NCBI RefSeq assembly: GCF_025457605.1 | Contig: NZ_JAMZFY010000002.1 | Location: 868,001 to 932,000, forward strand | DNA: 64,000 nucleotides | Source of the DNA: Haloarcula laminariae | GTDB lineage: Archaea > Halobacteriota > Halobacteria > Halobacteriales > Haloarculaceae | Direction: 5' to 3' | In this document: positions 41,949-51,909 of the stretch, piece by piece | Numbering within the stretch: position 1 is the first letter of the stretch | Layout: the number at the start of each line of letters is the position of its first letter | Notes under the pieces: model-generated | The model's input: the letters and a program-made list of their open reading frames with translations, nothing else | The model's database searches: none | What the model was told of the DNA's origin: nothing | Program-made: the position numbers and the translations under genes

Positions 41949-42668
41949 TCAGTCCAGATTTCGCGTCGGCTCGGCGGTCTCCTCGCCGGCCAGTCCCGCG
42001 TCGGTAATCGAGAACTGGACAGTGTCGCCGGCGGCCTTGGCGCGGTGTTTCTCCAGTGTGGCCCGGCGGTTGCCGCCCCGGAACCGGTCGAGCCGGAGGA
42101 TAGCGCCGGACCAGTGGTTCAGCGTGTGGCCGCCAAGCGCCGTCGAGCGGTCGCTGTCGGGGTCGGTGAACACCTGGTTCGTGAAGACGACGGCGATGTC
42201 GTGTTTGCGGGCCAGCGAGAGCAGGTGGGTGATCTGTCGGGCCACGTCCCGCAGTGTCTCGCCGCCGTCGTCGTCGTCGCGCCGGAGGCGATAGAAACCG
42301 GTCGCGCTGTCCAACACGATGAGTTCGACCTCCGCGGCGAACTCGGCGGCGTCCTGGACGGCCTCGGTCTGTTCGTCGTAGTCGTAGGCCTCCGAGACGA
42401 TGAGCCGGCCGGCGAGGTCGTCGACGGTCTGGTTCGTCCCCTCGGCCCGGCCCCGCGCAATCTGGGCCATCCGGTCGGGCGAGAGCCCCTCCGTGTCGAT
42501 GTAGAGGGCGGCGTCGCCCGCTGCCGCGACCTCGATGGCCGCCGACAGCGCCAGGTTCGTCTTGCCGGCGGCCGGCGGGCCGTACACCTGCGTGACGGCG
42601 CCGCGTTCGAGCCCCCCGCCCAGCAGCTCGTCGACCGGGCTACAGCCGGTCGGCACGTAGTCGCTCAC
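41949..42668 (-). CDS. radB: DNA repair and recombination protein RadB
   Basis: 239 aa if started at the GTG at 42668 (VSDYVPTGCSPVDELLGG); an ATG at 42707 gives 13 more residues that lack family character. RecA-fold ATPase: Walker A GPPAAGKTN, Walker B ELIVLDSATG, and conserved end LGGHTLNHWSGAILRLDRFRGGNRRATLEKHR. A RadA paralogue in archaea that helps homologous recombination. Confidence 0.9.
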   Translation of the reverse strand: MSDYVPTGCSPVDELLGGGLERGAVTQVYGPPAAGKTNLALSAAIEVAAAGDAALYIDTEGLSPDRMAQIARGRAEGTNQTVDDLAGRLIVSEAYDYDEQTEAVQDAAEFAAEVELIVLDSATGFYRLRRDDDDGGETLRDVARQITHLLSLARKHDIAVVFTNQVFTDPDSDRSTALGGHTLNHWSGAILRLDRFRGGNRRATLEKHRAKAAGDTVQFSITDAGLAGEETAEPTRNLD

Positions 42669-42713
42669 GGCCGCCGATTGGGCGTATTCGGGTATAAACG
42701 CTCGCACCCGCGG

Positions 42714-43544
42714 TCAGGCCGCTCGGAGGTACTGCCCGAGGGCGGCCTCGACGGCTTCGGGGTCGTCGAGGTCCGCGAGCGCGAACCGGATGTCCACTCT
42801 CCGGGGGCGGTGGAGGACGAGCGCGTCGTCGGTCCGGCTGTACCCGCGGAAGGCGTCCCAGGTGGTGAGTCGCCGCGCGACCGGCAGCCGCTGTTCCAGG
42901 CCGGCGGGGCTGACGGTGTAGTCCCGCTCCTCGGTCGAGCTGTAGCTGACGACTCCGAGCGGGAGCAGTAGCTGGCCGGCGAGCTGGAGCGCGAACCAGT
43001 CGGCCAGGAGACCGACGACGAGACAGGCGCCCGTGACGAGCGTGAACGCGCCGACAGCGAGGGCCAGCCGCTTCCGCAACGGGGCCGGCCAGCCCGCCCG
43101 AAACTCGCACGCGATGTCGTCGCTGTCGAGGACCGAATCGGTGTGGCGGGTGCGGGCCATCACCCCGAGGACGAGGCCGACGACCATCGCACCCAGCCCG
43201 CCGAAGAACGCCAGCACGCCGGCGGTACCGGTGGCAGACCGGCTGGCGAAACCACCGAGCGCGTAGGCCACGGGTATCGCAGCCGGAAGCCACCGTACTC
43301 GTGTCGCGCCGAGTCGGATAGCCGCTCTGTCCCAGTGTACCGTCGCCAACCAGCCGAGTCCCACGGCGCCGGCGAACACGACGACGGAGGCACCGTACAG
43401 CACACCCGCTCCGTCCATCCCGAGACCCACGGCTCCGAACACCGCGAGCGGCGCGACCAGCAGGCCGAGGTACGTTCCGACGAGGACGCCCCAGAGCGGG
43501 TCACCCGACTGCTCGGACGCAGGCGATTCGGTGGAGGGACACAT
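42714..43544 (-). CDS. Unrecognised membrane protein
   Basis: 276 aa. About six hydrophobic segments: VLVGTYLGLLVAPLAVFGAVGLG, VLYGASVVVFAGAVGLGWLATV, a middle pair near 90-130, then ALAVGAFTLVTGACLVVGLL and LLLPLGVVSYSS. A soluble C-terminal domain of about 70 residues follows (ERDYTVSPAGLEQRLPVARRLTTWDAFRGYSRTDDALVLHRP) that resembles DUF-type PH-like membrane proteins. No family assigned. Confidence 0.75.
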   Translation of the reverse strand: MCPSTESPASEQSGDPLWGVLVGTYLGLLVAPLAVFGAVGLGMDGAGVLYGASVVVFAGAVGLGWLATVHWDRAAIRLGATRVRWLPAAIPVAYALGGFASRSATGTAGVLAFFGGLGAMVVGLVLGVMARTRHTDSVLDSDDIACEFRAGWPAPLRKRLALAVGAFTLVTGACLVVGLLADWFALQLAGQLLLPLGVVSYSSTEERDYTVSPAGLEQRLPVARRLTTWDAFRGYSRTDDALVLHRPRRVDIRFALADLDDPEAVEAALGQYLRAA

Positions 43545-43659
43545 GGGTTCGACTTTACAGCGGGGCGAAAAAACAGTTGTCTGTCAGGCGGCGTCTATCT
43601 CGGGCTGCTGGGCCCGAAAAGCCAGCAGTCGTAAGTGGTCACCGGCCCAACTTCGATGC

Positions 43660-44430
43660 GTGATAGTCGTCGCCACGGACGATTTCGAGCTCTACCACGG
43701 CGTGGTCACGGAGCTGCGCGACCGCGGCGTCGAGTTCACCACTATCGAACCCGGCGACGAGTGGCCCGACGGCGCCGCCGTCGCCGTGGCGGCGGCCGGC
43801 GAGCGAGTCGAGATTCCCGACGGCGTCGAACTCGTCTCGGCGGACCCCGAGCGGCCCCGGCGCGCGGTCGAGGCCGCTATCGAGGCGCTGCGTGGGGAGT
43901 CGGGCCGGACCGTCGTCGGTATCGACCCCGGCGAGCGGCCGGGCATCGCAGTGTTGCACGGCGAGACGGTCGTCGCGGCCTTCCAGGTGCCCGCGGCCGA
44001 CACCGCCGAGGTGGTCCGCCGCGAGGTCGGGGACGCCGCCGACCCGCTCGTGCGTATCGGCGACGGCGCCCGGCTGGTCGGCTCGCGGGTCATCGACGAC
44101 ATCGCGGACCTCCCGGTCGAACTGGTCGACGAGACCGGGACGACGCCGTATCTCGGCAGCGGCGCCCGCGGGATGGGCGACGTGCTGGCGGCGGCCAACA
44201 TCGCCCGCCGCGAGGGCGAGGCGATAACGAGCCGGGACATCGAACCCACGGCGGGCGAACTCCAGCGCATCAAGGACCGCTCCCGCGCGGCGAGCGACAC
44301 CAACCGGGAAATCGACGCCGACCTCGCTCGTCGGGTCGCCGTCGGCGAACTCACCGTCGAGGAGGCGCTGGCCGAACACGGCGGAACGCCGGTCGACGAG
44401 GGCGGCGGCCCGGACCCGACCGACCGCTGA
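43660..44430 (+). CDS. Conserved haloarchaeal protein with RNase H-like motif
   Basis: 256 aa from the GTG at 43660 (VIVVATDDFELYHGVV). The N-terminal 80 residues form an alpha/beta unit. The middle has TVVGIDPGERPGIAVLHGETVVAAFQV, which looks like the first strand and acidic residue of an RNase H/RuvC fold. The C-terminus is helical (REGEAITSRDIEPTAGELQRIKDRSR). Could be a nuclease or a degenerate relative; only one catalytic acid is evident. Confidence 0.65.
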   Translation: MIVVATDDFELYHGVVTELRDRGVEFTTIEPGDEWPDGAAVAVAAAGERVEIPDGVELVSADPERPRRAVEAAIEALRGESGRTVVGIDPGERPGIAVLHGETVVAAFQVPAADTAEVVRREVGDAADPLVRIGDGARLVGSRVIDDIADLPVELVDETGTTPYLGSGARGMGDVLAAANIARREGEAITSRDIEPTAGELQRIKDRSRAASDTNREIDADLARRVAVGELTVEEALAEHGGTPVDEGGGPDPTDR

Positions 44431-44445
44431 CGCGGTTGGGCGGAC

Positions 44446-45747
44446 TCACTTTCGGACCAGCTCTTCGGCCCGGCGCACGAGTTCCCGGACCGGCACGTCC
44501 GTCTCCGCCGCGACGGCCGCCGCGTCGTCGAACTCACAGCTCACGTCGTACACCTCGCCGTCGGCGTCGCTCGCGACCTTCACCGTCACCTCGTAGCTGT
44601 CGCCGTCGACGGCGAGCGTGACCGTCTCGAAGGCCCGTTCGGCGACCCACCGGTGGCCCGCGCCGTGCTCTCGAATCCCCAGCGTCCCCGTCTCCTCGGC
44701 GAGCCGCCGGGCCACCCGGTCGGCGTCGTCGGGCTTGCAGATGACCTTCACCAGGTGGCCGGGACGGGACTTCTTCATCGTCAGCGGGACGACGGAGATG
44801 TCACGCGCGCCCACCGACGACAGCGAGCGCTGGAGGTCGCCCAGTACTTCCGGCGGTGCGTCGTCGAGGTTCGTCTCCAGGACGGTGATGTCGTCCCGCC
44901 GGAGCCCGCCCGCGCCGTCGCCGACCACTGCCCGCAGGACGTTCGGGTGGTCGGGGAACTCGCGCGCCCCGGCACCGTAGCCCGACGCGTCGACAGTCAG
45001 CGACGGGAGCCGCTCGACGCCCTCGGCCAGGTGGGCCAGAATCGCGGCGCCGGTCGGCGTCAGCAGTTCGGTCTCGACCGGTCCGCCCCGCAGCGACCAG
45101 TCGGCCCGCTCGGCGATTTCGACGACCGCCGGTGTCGGCACTGGGTAGGTACCGTGACTCATTCCGACGGTCCCCCCGCCGGTCGACACCGGCGTCGTCA
45201 CCACCCGCTCGACGTCGAGGTCCGCACACAGGAGCGCCGCGCCCACCACGTCGGCGATGGCGTCGTCGGCCCCGACCTCGTGGAAGTGGGTGTCGTCGAG
45301 GTCGGTCCCGTGGACTGCCGCCTCCGCTTCACCGAGAATCTCGAAGATGGCGAGTGCGTCGGCCCTGACCGGGTCGGGAAGGTCCATCCCCTCGACGATG
45401 TCGACGACCTCCGTGTAGCTCCGGTGTGGCCCGTGACCCTCCGCGTGGGTATGGTCGGTTCCGTCATCGTGGCTGTGGTCGTGGCCTTCGTCGCCGTGGT
45501 CGTGGTCACCGGCGTGACTGTGCGTGTGTTCGTCGTCGTGTCCGCCGTCCGTCGCCGGGTCGGTGAGTACGACTTCGACGCCGGTGGCGCTGATACCGTT
45601 TCGGTCGACCGTCGAGACGACGTACTCTACGTCGAGCGCCCGCTCTACTGGCTCCAAGGCGTCGCGGTCGGCACCGGCGGCGAGTAAGGCACCGAGAATC
45701 ATGTCGCCGGCAGCGCCCATCCGGCCGTCGAAGGCGAGTGTTCGCAT
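44446..45747 (-). CDS. larC: Nickel-pincer cofactor biosynthesis protein LarC
   Basis: 433 aa. LarC/DUF111: TLAFDGRMGAAGDMILGALLAAGAD start, FHEVGADDAIADVVGAALLCADL, GPVETELLTPTGAAILAHLAEG, LETNLDDAPPEVLGDLQRSL. A long His/Asp-rich linker (about residues 69-108, HDDEHTHSHAGDHDHGDEGH) fits nickel binding. LarC inserts nickel into the pincer cofactor used by lactate racemase-type enzymes. No LarB or LarE is visible nearby. Confidence 0.9.
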   Translation of the reverse strand: MRTLAFDGRMGAAGDMILGALLAAGADRDALEPVERALDVEYVVSTVDRNGISATGVEVVLTDPATDGGHDDEHTHSHAGDHDHGDEGHDHSHDDGTDHTHAEGHGPHRSYTEVVDIVEGMDLPDPVRADALAIFEILGEAEAAVHGTDLDDTHFHEVGADDAIADVVGAALLCADLDVERVVTTPVSTGGGTVGMSHGTYPVPTPAVVEIAERADWSLRGGPVETELLTPTGAAILAHLAEGVERLPSLTVDASGYGAGAREFPDHPNVLRAVVGDGAGGLRRDDITVLETNLDDAPPEVLGDLQRSLSSVGARDISVVPLTMKKSRPGHLVKVICKPDDADRVARRLAEETGTLGIREHGAGHRWVAERAFETVTLAVDGDSYEVTVKVASDADGEVYDVSCEFDDAAAVAAETDVPVRELVRRAEELVRK

Positions 45748-45848
45748 ACCCGCACCTCGCCCTATAGGCTGAAAAATCTACCACACCGGCTCTCCGGATG
45801 TCTCTGCAACGAACGGAACTGCAATCACTCAACCGGACACCGCAACTC

Positions 45849-46265
45849 CTAGGTCCGGCGGACGATGTGGACGTCGTAGGCGTCCGCGTCGTCGAGTTCG
45901 GAGATGGGGACGACGACGTCGTCGGTGTCGGCGCTGCCGAGGAACACGACCTCGGCGTCGACGTCGCGGGCCACCTGACGGATGGTCTCGGAGAGCTCGC
46001 TGGCCGAGTAGGCGCTGACGTCCTCGTAGTTGAGTTCGGCGTCGTCGGTCGCTTCCTCGATTTTCCGCCGGAGGTCGCTCGCCGCGGTCTCGGCCGCGAA
46101 GTCCTCGCTGGGGTCGACCCGCAGCCGGCGCACGGCGTAGTCCGCACCGGTCGGGACGAGACTGACCGCCACCACGTCGGTGTCCATCGCGGCCGCGTAG
46201 TCGACTGCGCGGTCGAGCGCTGCGTCGGCCAGCGGCGAACCGTCGAAGGGGACGAGAAATACCAT
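45849..46265 (-). CDS. Universal stress protein (UspA family)
   Basis: 138 aa from the ATG at 46265 (MVFLVPFDGSPLADAALDRAVDYAAAMDTDVVAVSLVP), ending VVFLGSADTDDVVVPISELDDADAYDVHIVRRT. A single Usp domain. The open frame continues upstream to 46562, but that part is arginine-rich and not conserved-looking. Confidence 0.85.
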   Translation of the reverse strand: MVFLVPFDGSPLADAALDRAVDYAAAMDTDVVAVSLVPTGADYAVRRLRVDPSEDFAAETAASDLRRKIEEATDDAELNYEDVSAYSASELSETIRQVARDVDAEVVFLGSADTDDVVVPISELDDADAYDVHIVRRT

Positions 46266-46547
46266 ACCGCCGCTTCCGTGTCCAGCCTTATCAAACGCGG
46301 CGGTGGCGGCAGTCAGTGTCGCCTTTCGGGCCCGGGCGGGGTGACGGGACGACCCGCGACTGCCGCCCGGAAATCCGGCGCGCCGGGACGGTCCCCGGCG
46401 GACGCGAACGGCAAGTAGATGGCCTATAGGTGCCCTGAACGTGACGTGTGATAGCAGTACCCATATAAACCCGTCGCTGCTCGTCGCACCCGCCGGTAGC
46501 ATAAAGCATATCTCCCGCGGTGACGGACCTCTTGGTAGTCTCACTCT

Positions 46548-48773
46548 ATGAACGAAGTGCAACTAGAAGTGGCGAAAGCGTACCCGAACGACTCGGGTCG
46601 TGGCATCGCCCGTCTTGACCCCGATACGTTGTTGCATCTCAAGCTCTCGCCCGGTGATATCATCGAAATCGAGGGCAGCGATACGACGGCTGCGAAGGTG
46701 TGGCGTGCGGACCGGCAGGACTGGAACACGGACACGGTACGCATCGACGGGTTCACGCGACAGAACGCCGACGTGGGCATCGGCGAGCGCGTGACCATTC
46801 GGAAAGCGGAGGCCGAAAAGGCCGACAAGCTCGTGCTGGCACCGCCCGAGGAGGCGTCGGTGCAGTTCGGCTCCGACGCCGCGGGCATGGTCAAACGCCA
46901 GATTCTCAAGCGGCCGGTCGTCGAGCGCGACATCGTTCCCGTGATGTCCAGTACGAACCACCCGTTCATGCGCTCGCCCGGGCAGGCGATTCCGCTCATC
47001 GCCGTCGAGACCGAGCCCGACGGCGTCTGTCTCATCACCGAGGACACCGAGGTCGAGCTACGGGAGGAGCCGATTTCGGGCTTCGAGAAGACCGGCGGCG
47101 GCATCACCTACGAGGACATCGGCGGGCTCCAGAACGAGATTCAGCGGGTCCGCGAGATGGTCGAGCTGCCGATGAAACACCCCCAGATATTCAAGAAGCT
47201 CGGCATCGAGCCGCCACAGGGGGTCCTGCTCCACGGTCCGCCGGGCACCGGGAAGACCCTGCTCGCCAAAGCGGTCGCCAACGAGACCTCCGCTAGCTTC
47301 TTCTCTATCGCCGGCCCCGAAATCATCTCGAAGTACTACGGGGAGTCCGAACAGCAGTTACGCGAGATATTCGAGGACGCCAGCGAGGAGTCCCCCGCTA
47401 TCATCTTCATCGACGAACTGGACTCCATCGCGCCCAAGCGCGAGGACGTCACCGGCGAGGTCGAGCGCCGCGTCGTCGCCCAGCTGCTGACGATGATGGA
47501 CGGCCTGGAGAGTCGGGGCCAGGTCATCGTCATCGCCGCCACTAACCGCGTCGACAGCGTGGACCCGGCGCTTCGCCGCCCGGGTCGGTTCGACCGCGAA
47601 ATCGAAATCGGCGTCCCCGACGAGGTTGGCCGCGAGGAGATTCTCCAGATTCACACCCGCGGGATGCCCCTCTCGGACGACGTGACTCTCTCGAAGCTCG
47701 CGACCGACACCCACGGCTTCGTCGGCGCCGACATCGAGAGCCTCACGAAGGAGGCGGCGATGAAGGCGCTGCGCCGCTACCTCCCGGAAATCGACCTCGA
47801 CGAGGAGGACATCCCGCCGAGCCTCATCGACCGGATGATAATCAAGCGCGAGGACTTCAAGGGCGCGCTCAACGAGGTGAGTCCATCGGCGATGCGGGAG
47901 GTGCTAGTCGAGCTCCCGAAGATGTCCTGGGACAGCGTCGGCGGCCTCAACGAGGCCAAAGAGCAGGTCCAGGAGGCCGTCGAGTGGCCGATGAGCTCCC
48001 CCGAGAAGTTCGAGCGGATGGGCGTCACGCCGCCCTCCGGCGTGTTGCTGTACGGCCCGCCCGGCACCGGGAAGACGCTGATGGCCAAGGCCGTCGCCAA
48101 CGAGACCGACGCCAACTTCATCTCGGTGCGTGGGCCGCAGCTGCTCTCCAAGTGGGTCGGCGAGTCGGAGAAGGCCATCCGCCAGACCTTCCGCAAGGCG
48201 CGGCAGGTCGCCCCGACCATCATCTTCTTCGACGAGCTCGACTCCCTGGCGCCGGGCCGGGGCGGGGAGATGGGGTCGAACGTCTCCGAGCGCGTCGTCA
48301 ACCAGCTCCTGACGGAGCTCGACGGCCTGGAGGAGATGGAGGACGTGATGGTCATCGGTGCCACCAACCGCCCCGACATGATAGACCCCGCGCTGATTCG
48401 CTCGGGTCGGTTCGACCGCCTCGTCATGATCGGCGAACCGGACGTCGACGGCCGCGAGCAGATTCTGCGCATCCACACCGACGACACCCCGCTGGCACCC
48501 GACGTGAGCCTGCGGGAGCTGGCCGAACGCTCCAGCGGCTTCGTCGGGTCGGACCTCGAATCCATCACCCGGGAGGCGGCCATCGAGGCCCTGCGCGAGT
48601 CCGACGACGCCGAGGAAGTGGAGATGCGCCACTTCCGGCAGGCGATGGAGGGCGTCAGACCGACCATCACCGACGACATCCGCGAGTACTACGAGCAGAT
48701 GCAAGAGGAGTTCAAGGGCGGTTCAAGTCCGCAGCGCCAGCCCGGCGGGAGCGGCCGCATCGGCTTCCAGTGA
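46548..48773 (+). CDS. cdc48: CDC48/VCP-like AAA ATPase
   Basis: 741 aa. N-domain (about 1-180), then two AAA modules: D1 Walker [11 protein letters not shown] (about 228-237) with Walker [14 protein letters not shown], and D2 Walker [11 protein letters not shown] (about 502-511) with Walker [14 protein letters not shown]; both SRH arginine motifs ([16 protein letters not shown] and [19 protein letters not shown]) are present. Unfoldase that works with the proteasome. CATATAAA at about 46463-46470 is a possible promoter with an 80-base leader. Confidence 0.96.
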   Translation: MNEVQLEVAKAYPNDSGRGIARLDPDTLLHLKLSPGDIIEIEGSDTTAAKVWRADRQDWNTDTVRIDGFTRQNADVGIGERVTIRKAEAEKADKLVLAPPEEASVQFGSDAAGMVKRQILKRPVVERDIVPVMSSTNHPFMRSPGQAIPLIAVETEPDGVCLITEDTEVELREEPISGFEKTGGGITYEDIGGLQNEIQRVREMVELPMKHPQIFKKLGIEPPQGVLLHGPPGTGKTLLAKAVANETSASFFSIAGPEIISKYYGESEQQLREIFEDASEESPAIIFIDELDSIAPKREDVTGEVERRVVAQLLTMMDGLESRGQVIVIAATNRVDSVDPALRRPGRFDREIEIGVPDEVGREEILQIHTRGMPLSDDVTLSKLATDTHGFVGADIESLTKEAAMKALRRYLPEIDLDEEDIPPSLIDRMIIKREDFKGALNEVSPSAMREVLVELPKMSWDSVGGLNEAKEQVQEAVEWPMSSPEKFERMGVTPPSGVLLYGPPGTGKTLMAKAVANETDANFISVRGPQLLSKWVGESEKAIRQTFRKARQVAPTIIFFDELDSLAPGRGGEMGSNVSERVVNQLLTELDGLEEMEDVMVIGATNRPDMIDPALIRSGRFDRLVMIGEPDVDGREQILRIHTDDTPLAPDVSLRELAERSSGFVGSDLESITREAAIEALRESDDAEEVEMRHFRQAMEGVRPTITDDIREYYEQMQEEFKGGSSPQRQPGGSGRIGFQ

Positions 48774-49166
48774 CCCGTCTTCACTCGTCCGAGAGGGCGT
48801 AGCGCTCTCCTGATGCCGGACGGCGCCGTACGCCGTCCGAACTCCGTCGGATTTGCCCGTACGGTGCGACCCACTTCTCGAAACGGACGGTGATATCGGT
48901 CGCCGACCTCGCCTCCCGTGAAACGGCAGCGGCGCTGCCGGACGCTCACAGTTGCAGCCCTGTCCGTGTCGCCCTGCGATTCTCCTGGCAGTCCCCTCGA
49001 GTGTACGTAACAGCTGCGGATACAGTCCGGTAGCCGGTCCACTGTCGTCCCGGCGGTGTGGGCGTCCGCCGGGGTACCGGGCAGTTGGCACACGCTCCAG
49101 TGGTGGCAAGCGCAAGGCCAGCGTTTACGCACATGTCCTGATTACGACCTGACGGAGCAAACTAGT
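48774..49166. other. 393 bp without a supported gene
   Basis: G+C-rich, several overlapping open frames on both strands but none with protein-like composition. A few near-palindromic runs; nothing assignable. Confidence 0.5.
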
Positions 49167-49763
49167 ATGTCAGATGACAGTAGCCAGACACTGCTCGACC
49201 GTATCGGCGACTCCAGACGTAATTTCCTCCAGAAAGGCGCGGTCGCTTCGGGCGCCCTTCTGCTGGGGTCCTCGGGAACTGCCATGGCCCAGCAAGACGA
49301 CGACGGGGCCCTGGAGGACAGCTGGAAAGCGCTCGTCTTCATCGACAACTTCCACCCCAACGCCCGGTTCACGTTCGTCTCGGGGGTCATCGAGTGGGTG
49401 CCGAACTACGGGGACGTCCGGGACAGCTTCTTCAGCGACTACAACACCTACCAGATTCGCTGGCTGAACACGGACGAAGTCGTCCCGCTGTTTGTCGCCC
49501 AGGACGCCCCAGTCGGCGAGTACGACGCGGACCTCGGGTTCATTCCGGACGAGGACGGCGACTCGAACCAGCCCCAGGTTTACGAGATGAACCGCGAGTA
49601 CACGCCCTTCGGCGACAACGAGCGCCTCATCACCGTCAACGCCAGCCCAGTCGGTGAAGAGGTAGAAGACCAGATTCTCGAAAACGAGGACTGGTGGCGG
49701 GAGTCCGATACCGCGCCATCCGGCGACGGGACGACGCCGACCGGCAACAGTACGTCGAACTGA
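49167..49763 (+). CDS. Tat-exported calycin-like or unknown protein
   Basis: 198 aa from the ATG at 49167. The twin-arginine signal SRRNFLQKGAVASGALLLGSSGTAMA ends at a likely AMA|QQ cleavage site. The mature part is acidic with aromatic residues: WKALVFIDNFHPNARFTFVSGVIEWVPNYGDVRDSFFSDYNTYQIRWL and a Thr/Ser-rich tail. Exported, function unknown; the family named in the call is only a guess from its strand pattern. Confidence 0.7.
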   Translation: MSDDSSQTLLDRIGDSRRNFLQKGAVASGALLLGSSGTAMAQQDDDGALEDSWKALVFIDNFHPNARFTFVSGVIEWVPNYGDVRDSFFSDYNTYQIRWLNTDEVVPLFVAQDAPVGEYDADLGFIPDEDGDSNQPQVYEMNREYTPFGDNERLITVNASPVGEEVEDQILENEDWWRESDTAPSGDGTTPTGNSTSN

Positions 49764-49766
49764 GCG

Positions 49767-50903
49767 CTACAGCTCGCCGAGCTTCCGCAGCAACTGGCCG
49801 CGATACTCCTCGTCGGCCTGGACGCCTTTCCGTTCGAGGACGTTGCGCTCTAGCTTGTCGAGCGCGACGTTGAAGGCCATCTCGGCGCCGTATCCTTCAC
49901 CGGAGCCGGCGGCCTGTCCCTTGTTGGTCCGCAGGCGGATCTGGCACTGGATGAGCGGGGTGCCACGGAGCTTCTCCTTGTGCTCGTGGAAGCGGACGTG
50001 GGCGTGCTGGACCTGCATCGCCTGGTACTTGTCCGCAACCTGGCTGATGTCGGCGCGGATGTCCTCCCGGGAGATGGTGTCCAGCAGGGAGATGTTCGTG
50101 ATCTGGACGTCCATGTGGTCCTCCTCGGTGAACGTCAGCGCCCGGAGCACGTCGGTCTTGGTGACGATACCGATGACGTGGTTCCCTTCGTCGGTCACCA
50201 CCAGGCCGCCGAAGTCCCGCTCCAGCATCCGGGCGACGGCGTCCCGAACGGAGTCGCTCGGCTCGGCCGTCTCGACCGGGCTGCTCATGATGTCGTAGAC
50301 GGGCATGTCCAGCACCCGCTCGATTTCGCCCGAGCGGTCCCCGCGGGTGGCCTTGTCCATGTCCCGGACCACGACGTCGACGATGTCGTGGCGGGTGACC
50401 ATGCCGGTGAGGCCGTCGGCCTCGTCCAGCACCGGCAGCCGGGAGATGCTGTGTTTCCGGAGCAGATTGACGATCTGTCCGACGTTGGTGTCTTCCTCGA
50501 TAGTGATGACGTCCTCCGTGTAGATCTGCTCGATAGTCAGCGCGTCGAGGTTTTCGAGGACGGCCTCCAGAATGGCGTCCTCGGTGATGATGCCCCACAG
50601 CTCCTCGCCCTGGAACACCGGTGCCACCTTGGTCCCGCCCTCGACGAGGACGCGGGCGACCTTGCGCACGTCGGCCGTCCGCTCGACTTTCGGCGCCGAA
50701 CGGACCATCGCCCCCGCCTTCGCGTCGTCCTCGACGTGGGACTGCACCAACTGTTTCTGCGTGATGACGCCGGCGTACTCGCCGCCCTCGGTGACGATGA
50801 TGCCCTTCGGGTTCTCCCGCTCGAAGATGGCACGCACCTTCCCGAGCCGCTTGTTGGCGTCGACCTCGACAAACTCTCTCGTGGCAATGTCAGAAATATC
50901 CAT
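49767..50903 (-). CDS. Four-CBS-domain protein with ribosome-factor-like C-terminus
   Basis: 378 aa. Four CBS motifs in residues 1-260 (MDISDIATREFVEVD, APVFQGEELWGIITEDAI, LPVLDEADGLTGMVTRHDIVDVVVRD, VVTDEGNHVIGIVTKTDVLRAL), which usually bind adenine nucleotides. The last 115 residues (MDVQITNISLLDTISREDIRADI...HVRFHEHKEKLRGTPLIQCQIRLRTNKGQAAGSGEGYGAEMAFNVALDKLERNVLERKG) look like the hibernation-factor (S30AE/RaiA) fold. Could link energy state to ribosome dormancy; inferred. Confidence 0.8.
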   Translation of the reverse strand: MDISDIATREFVEVDANKRLGKVRAIFERENPKGIIVTEGGEYAGVITQKQLVQSHVEDDAKAGAMVRSAPKVERTADVRKVARVLVEGGTKVAPVFQGEELWGIITEDAILEAVLENLDALTIEQIYTEDVITIEEDTNVGQIVNLLRKHSISRLPVLDEADGLTGMVTRHDIVDVVVRDMDKATRGDRSGEIERVLDMPVYDIMSSPVETAEPSDSVRDAVARMLERDFGGLVVTDEGNHVIGIVTKTDVLRALTFTEEDHMDVQITNISLLDTISREDIRADISQVADKYQAMQVQHAHVRFHEHKEKLRGTPLIQCQIRLRTNKGQAAGSGEGYGAEMAFNVALDKLERNVLERKGVQADEEYRGQLLRKLGEL

Positions 50904-51011
50904 CGTGCCTCACAACTTGGAGGTAATACGTGAAGGGTTATCAAGGTTGGTTTAGTTCCCGCCGTACGAAAGCGGGGATAACGTTTAGGAGCGCCGAGCC
51001 GTCTGTGAGTT

Positions 51012-51311
51012 ATGCTCCCCGACATCGGCGTGTTCGGTCCCTACACCTACCTGGTGACGGAAGTCGTCTGGGGAACCGTCGCGCTGGCCCTGCTGTGGCG
51101 AGTCGACGCGCTGGAACGGGCCGGCAAGACCATCCTCGCGCTGTACCCTATCGCCTACGTCTGGGACTGGTACACGCTGGAAGTCGGCGTCTTCGCTATC
51201 GAACTCCGGACCGGCGTCGACCTGCTCGGCATCCCCATCGAGGAACACATCTTCATGGTCGTCGTCCCCGCGCTCGTCATCGGCCTCCACGAGACGCTCC
51301 ACGGCGACTAG
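51012..51311 (+). CDS. Lycopene-cyclase-domain membrane protein, single unit
   Basis: 99 aa, three hydrophobic helices. The pattern PYTYLVTEVVWGTVALALLW... YPIAYVWDWYTLEVGVFAIE ...GIPIEEHIFMVVVPALVIGLHETL matches the lycopene cyclase domain (PxEE motif). Full archaeal lycopene beta-cyclases carry two such units; this has only one and could act as a homodimer or serve another carotenoid step. Confidence 0.7.
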   Translation: MLPDIGVFGPYTYLVTEVVWGTVALALLWRVDALERAGKTILALYPIAYVWDWYTLEVGVFAIELRTGVDLLGIPIEEHIFMVVVPALVIGLHETLHGD

Positions 51312-51423
51312 GGGCGCCGTCGGCCCCCTTCCACACCAGGTTTAAGGTGATTATATCCTCCGGAGAGGTCCATACAGTACCCACGGAACGTATATGTAGG
51401 TCTGTAATCACGTTTCCGATAGC

Positions 51424-51909
51424 ATGACCCAGACCGAGCCCTACGTCGAACTGTACGTCCGCTCGATGCTCCCCGACGGCGCCGGGTCGCGCCAGGAGGC
51501 CGTCATCGACCGGCTGGAGGAACTGGAACGCCGCGAGGAGATAGCCGGCTACAACGTCGTCGTCTGGGGCAAGCAGATTGCCCCCGAGTCCGCCGCCGCC
51601 AACACGGAGGAGGGCCGCTACATCCTCAACCGCGTCGCCGAGTTCAAGCAGTGGGCCCTCTCGAACAACGTCTCCCTGGAGTCGTTCTACCAGCGGACCG
51701 AGGTCGACTCCGAGGCCGCGGACTCGGCCCACGAGGCGATGGTGCTTCCGGTGATGGGGCTGGCGGAGTACGACGGCGACGAACTGGCACACGTCGCGCC
51801 GTGTGCCGACGGCGAGGACGTCCACACCGTCACCGACCGACTGGAGACGCTCGAGGCCGGCGAGCCGTCGACGCTCGAACAGCGGTCGGCCAGTGCGAGT
51901 TTCGTCTAG
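51424..51909 (+). CDS. Conserved haloarchaeal protein, possible HTH
   Basis: 161 aa: TEPYVELYVRSMLPDGAGSRQEAVIDRLEELERREEIAGYNVVVWGKQI is the start, with a helical middle (EEGRYILNRVAEFKQWALSNNVSLESFYQRTEVDSE). It ends TLEQRSASASFV. Commonly seen in haloarchaea; function unknown. Its 3' end overlaps the convergent gene by four bases. Confidence 0.7.
   Translation: MTQTEPYVELYVRSMLPDGAGSRQEAVIDRLEELERREEIAGYNVVVWGKQIAPESAAANTEEGRYILNRVAEFKQWALSNNVSLESFYQRTEVDSEAADSAHEAMVLPVMGLAEYDGDELAHVAPCADGEDVHTVTDRLETLEAGEPSTLEQRSASASFV

Noticed and set aside
45849-46562. A 237-aa version of the universal stress protein
   Set aside because: The extra 99 residues are Arg-rich and unconserved-looking; the Usp fold begins at the ATG at 46265.
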